The notes beneath the pieces were generated by a model. It did no database searches. It saw nothing but the letters and a program-made list of their open reading frames with translations, and had not been told where the DNA came from. A stretch of 64,000 bases of DNA, from positions 6,758,001 through 6,822,000 of the forward strand of contig OX387184.1 of the NCBI GenBank assembly GCA_947561395.2, read 5' to 3'. Shown here piece by piece: positions 63,601-64,000 of this stretch (within the stretch, counting starts at the first letter, position 1; every line of letters begins with the position of its first letter). Both the position numbers and the translations under genes were made by a program. The DNA is from Buxus sempervirens (taxonomy: Eukaryota > Streptophyta > Magnoliopsida > Buxales > Buxaceae).

Positions 63601-64000
63601 ATCAATGGGAAGGGAATTGGAGCAGTAATCATTTCCCCAGAAGGAGTCCATCATCCAATAGCAGCAAAACTCTTGTTCGATTGCACTAACAACATGGCAG
63701 AATACGAAGCATGTGTGTTAGGCTTGCGAGCCGCAATCGAAATGAATATTCAAGAGTTAAAAGTTTATGGTGATTCCTGTCTAATCATCTACCAAGTAAT
63801 GGGAGATTGGCGGACTAAGGATCCAAAGTTGGTGCCATATCAGGAACTGATTAAGGAATTGGAAGGGCAGTTCAAAAACGTGACATTTGATTATATGCCA
63901 CGAGACAGGAATCAGTTTGCAGATGCCCTGGCAACACTGGCATCTATGGCAACCATCACTAGTGACACTTGGGTACAACCATTGGAGATAGAAGTGCGGC
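57670..64000 (+). CDS. gag-pol: Gag-pol polyprotein of element B (partial: open at window end)
   Basis: Start at the ATG at 57670 (MEQSREQTSP). Frame phase is the same at every point checked from gag to RNase H, and I found no stop in it, giving at least 2110 codons. Order by residue: Q/P-rich N-terminus; gag core about 140-330 (FDGTGCPLNHLR, FFQRSLTGAAYTWF); knuckle variant CEYHSGAPGHSTNRC about 436; protease IDNGSALNICP about 795; G-patch (VGEGLGKYKQGI...GFGLGF) about 960-995; RT about 1460-1760 with YVDD near 62684; RNase H to about 1930; second RNase H (MFFDGAVNINGKGIGAV) about 1970 to the edge. Unlike E there is no stop between protease and RT, and the Trp codon that is TGA in E is intact. 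Confidence 0.88.
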   Translation, partial: MEQSREQTSPGQDQAESSQAQTVTDLQQRIDSMGTIIQELMTELRELRMAPPAAPVTLQQPVAPPQADAPPPYPAYPAPLVPPPPPQAVPLPQIIAPAQLGQEEEDWYRTQQAQFDEKMAATKSEVDALREELKSLRPSAVPMEATLDSLCFFSDVQLPPKFKCPDLHQFDGTGCPLNHLRSYSGDMCQYAKDEKIMIQFFQRSLTGAAYTWFLSLDKTKIKTWNDLAAAFIQQYRLNSQIMQTRAELQRLTKKNQESVREYAKRWKELATLVQPPLLEQEMTSLFSSSLGQPFFSLLLGQSTSNFNDLILTADRIEDAVRAGKIDGSGQGPTQRRVATGQSNRNQGQEPRRQETQAVNYVQPTQPYHISQRPEGQGQPMRRTREEAEARMKRVFTPLPYAPAELLATLLKKGYLQIKPPNPRMVNSRSYNTAERCEYHSGAPGHSTNRCWDLRHDIQDLIDSKKISVEPPAPAAPTPPTGTTTNPLPDHSKASGSGTVHQIINDQGNELQVDPSLLIGRPGQVVRIHLHEGAIYQQIHVINEEEEEETFMGFPLVHFNFPEPEPFYPPPVPNSPPLNIFDMMNSFNEPVDFLLEPPTLNLHHLHLDPTYSAVPPPYQFLPMYHDSTITSTEREIDRITRSGRYINPNPPPAPEGETSEERTRKEKGKDVAAELPQTHKKKGKAPEEEIERLHYSAFTPEYDLVQQLNKTPAQISIMRLLLDSDKHKDVLMRILGDTHVPDDISPEQLETVMSIIATPEAISFSSADLPPEGYNHTEPLFITVRCFDLMVRRVMIDNGSALNICPVTTFHSLQLNAELIKPSSNNVRGFDNAKKDSLGEVTLEITIAERAFFITFELMDINASFNLLIGRPWLHQAGAVPSTLHRMIRFISGNQLITVHAENHREFEQGGVPVIDYELPTSLNFQAIEMVQINSIPTPLQSDLSRRRKRKSMFGAAECADWGLRVGEGLGKYKQGIKSAIQPCDKSVGFGLGFVPEPEDYARLFGRKAERKRARAEGRDPHWPICVQGQLYHHFANMEREAAQAIQNIVPQGWGAEFNDPVEQAEANYLQRLWDEPPLPQETVTEENSEALSGMMEELSALFSWQSVDTEKPAIPEEAFAYPPDNIEAPPTEDEEEEPAQYIYMMESQNSSGEPTPRQRSPPPPICIIHPSTRDGLGQMFQNMPQVLGLPTELAYHETYGNWAPDEHSSSRKDESSGKSVTKALPKVEPPNQVTILVPGTVIRRGVWISISSKDSSQNQPKKGTVDDPICISSDSSISMIQTGKVNAVTAVTKNKHALQNWSSTPLATRKAELPQGVSSTFEIPPVDIAALFNKCVKSFDYFSASVNNSASKQTQNHNLSINLDAHPKNSEHEIDNQAAKIKQKQKGQKEQKEIHSVEQESDNNTYSSQPDDSEIIPSDSCELEDNNESWETPPEIQFALDRHEKGLQANIEETEPINIGDTAQPRILQVGKKLTLLQKTQITDFLKTYTDVFAWSYEDMPGLDTGLVVHRLPIKSEVTPVKQKLRRMKPEWALKIKEEVAKQLKAGFLKVTDYPEWLANIVPVPKKDGRVRMCVDYRDLNKASPKDDFPLPHIDILVDNTATHSMFSFMDGFSGYNQIKMAPEDMEKTSFITHWGTYCYKVMPFGLKNAGATYQRAMTLLFHDLMHKEMEVYVDDMIAKSKEEENHLVNLGKVFDRLRECKLRLNPNKCVFGVTSGKLLGFIVGKQGIEVDPVKVKAILEMPPPSTEKEVRGFLGRLQYISRFIAQMTPVCEPIFKLLKKDNPVIWNEDCQEAFDKIKAYLVSPPTLVPPVPGRPLIMYLSVTETAAGCVLGQHDDTGKKEQAIYYLSKKFTNYEIRYTLLEKTCSALVWAAQKLRHYLLSHTVLLISDTDPLKYIFEKPISTGRIAKWQVILSQYDIVYTTRKAIKGQAVADHLAEHPVPDYQPLLTGLPDEEIMCAESAEEETGWQMFFDGAVNINGKGIGAVIISPEGVHHPIAAKLLFDCTNNMAEYEACVLGLRAAIEMNIQELKVYGDSCLIIYQVMGDWRTKDPKLVPYQELIKELEGQFKNVTFDYMPRDRNQFADALATLASMATITSDTWVQPLEIEVR

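Larger units (their letters stand above)
50864..64000 (+). mobile_element. Element B: Ogre-type Ty3/gypsy retrotransposon, 3' end outside the window
   Basis: The 5' LTR is 50864-53288. Then follow a primer site identical to A and E, a leader, a sense ORF1, tandem arrays, and a gag-protease-RT-RNase H-RNase H frame still open at the last base. ORF1 upstream of gag is the hallmark of Ogre. The integrase, 3' LTR and target duplication cannot be seen; the left flank is GACAC. Confidence 0.9.

Overview
This window is plant nuclear DNA, almost certainly from a eudicot or other angiosperm with a repeat-rich genome. The evidence is spliceosomal introns, TATA boxes of the TATAAATAG type, LTR retrotransposons of the Ty3/gypsy Tat/Ogre lineage and a PIF/Harbinger-like MITE. 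The only recognisable host gene is the 3' end of an EF-hand (calmodulin-like) gene at 3-248. Bases 249-5877 are intergenic: a degenerate ~400-bp duplication, a foldback sequence and a 736-bp MITE with TAA target duplications.

From 5878 to the end the window is a nest of LTR retrotransposons. An old antisense LTR (C1, 5878-6422 and 50228-50761) was split by element A (6423-50222, TSD GGTAC, 1818-bp LTRs). A is a gag-only, non-autonomous relative of Ogre/Tat. Its gag gene was cut by element D (12417-22128, TSD AGGGA, two 3903-bp LTRs around only 1.9 kb, iMet-type primer site). Further downstream A was hit by element E (25521-47963, TSD CAAAG, 2275-bp LTRs), a 22.4-kb relative with gag, protease, G-patch, RT, RNase H, a second RNase H and integrase. 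Another Ogre-like element, B (50864 to beyond the window), lies in a second antisense LTR fragment (C2). B carries a sense DUF7745-like ORF1 followed by a gag-pol frame that stays open to the window edge. LTR divergence by eye (A about 5 differences, E about 4, D none noticed) fits the nesting order.

The most interesting system is in E. Downstream of pol it carries two genes on the opposite strand. One is a spliced plant-mobile-domain (PMD) gene of 7 coding exons, whose phases close perfectly to 740 codons. The other is a two-exon homologue of B's ORF1. Short dyads TATCCGG-N9-CCGGATA, exactly 23 bp long and repeated almost always every 39 bp, form four-unit arrays in each LTR upstream of the TATA box, in the leader, and immediately upstream of the antisense ORF1-like gene. 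A two-unit array lies upstream of the PMD gene's apparent 5' UTR. Elements A and B carry a different version at matching places: heptamers GCCCGTA and TACGGGC alternating every 14 bp. These look like binding sites for an element-encoded or host regulator that would control the sense and antisense promoters together; this is inference.

All three Tat/Ogre-type elements also share a probable leader intron (donor in the LTR, acceptor just before gag), a conserved TGGCGACTCT decamer in U5 that duplicates the start of the primer-binding site, and tandem arrays just before gag. Several of the arrayed hairpins show compensatory arm changes.
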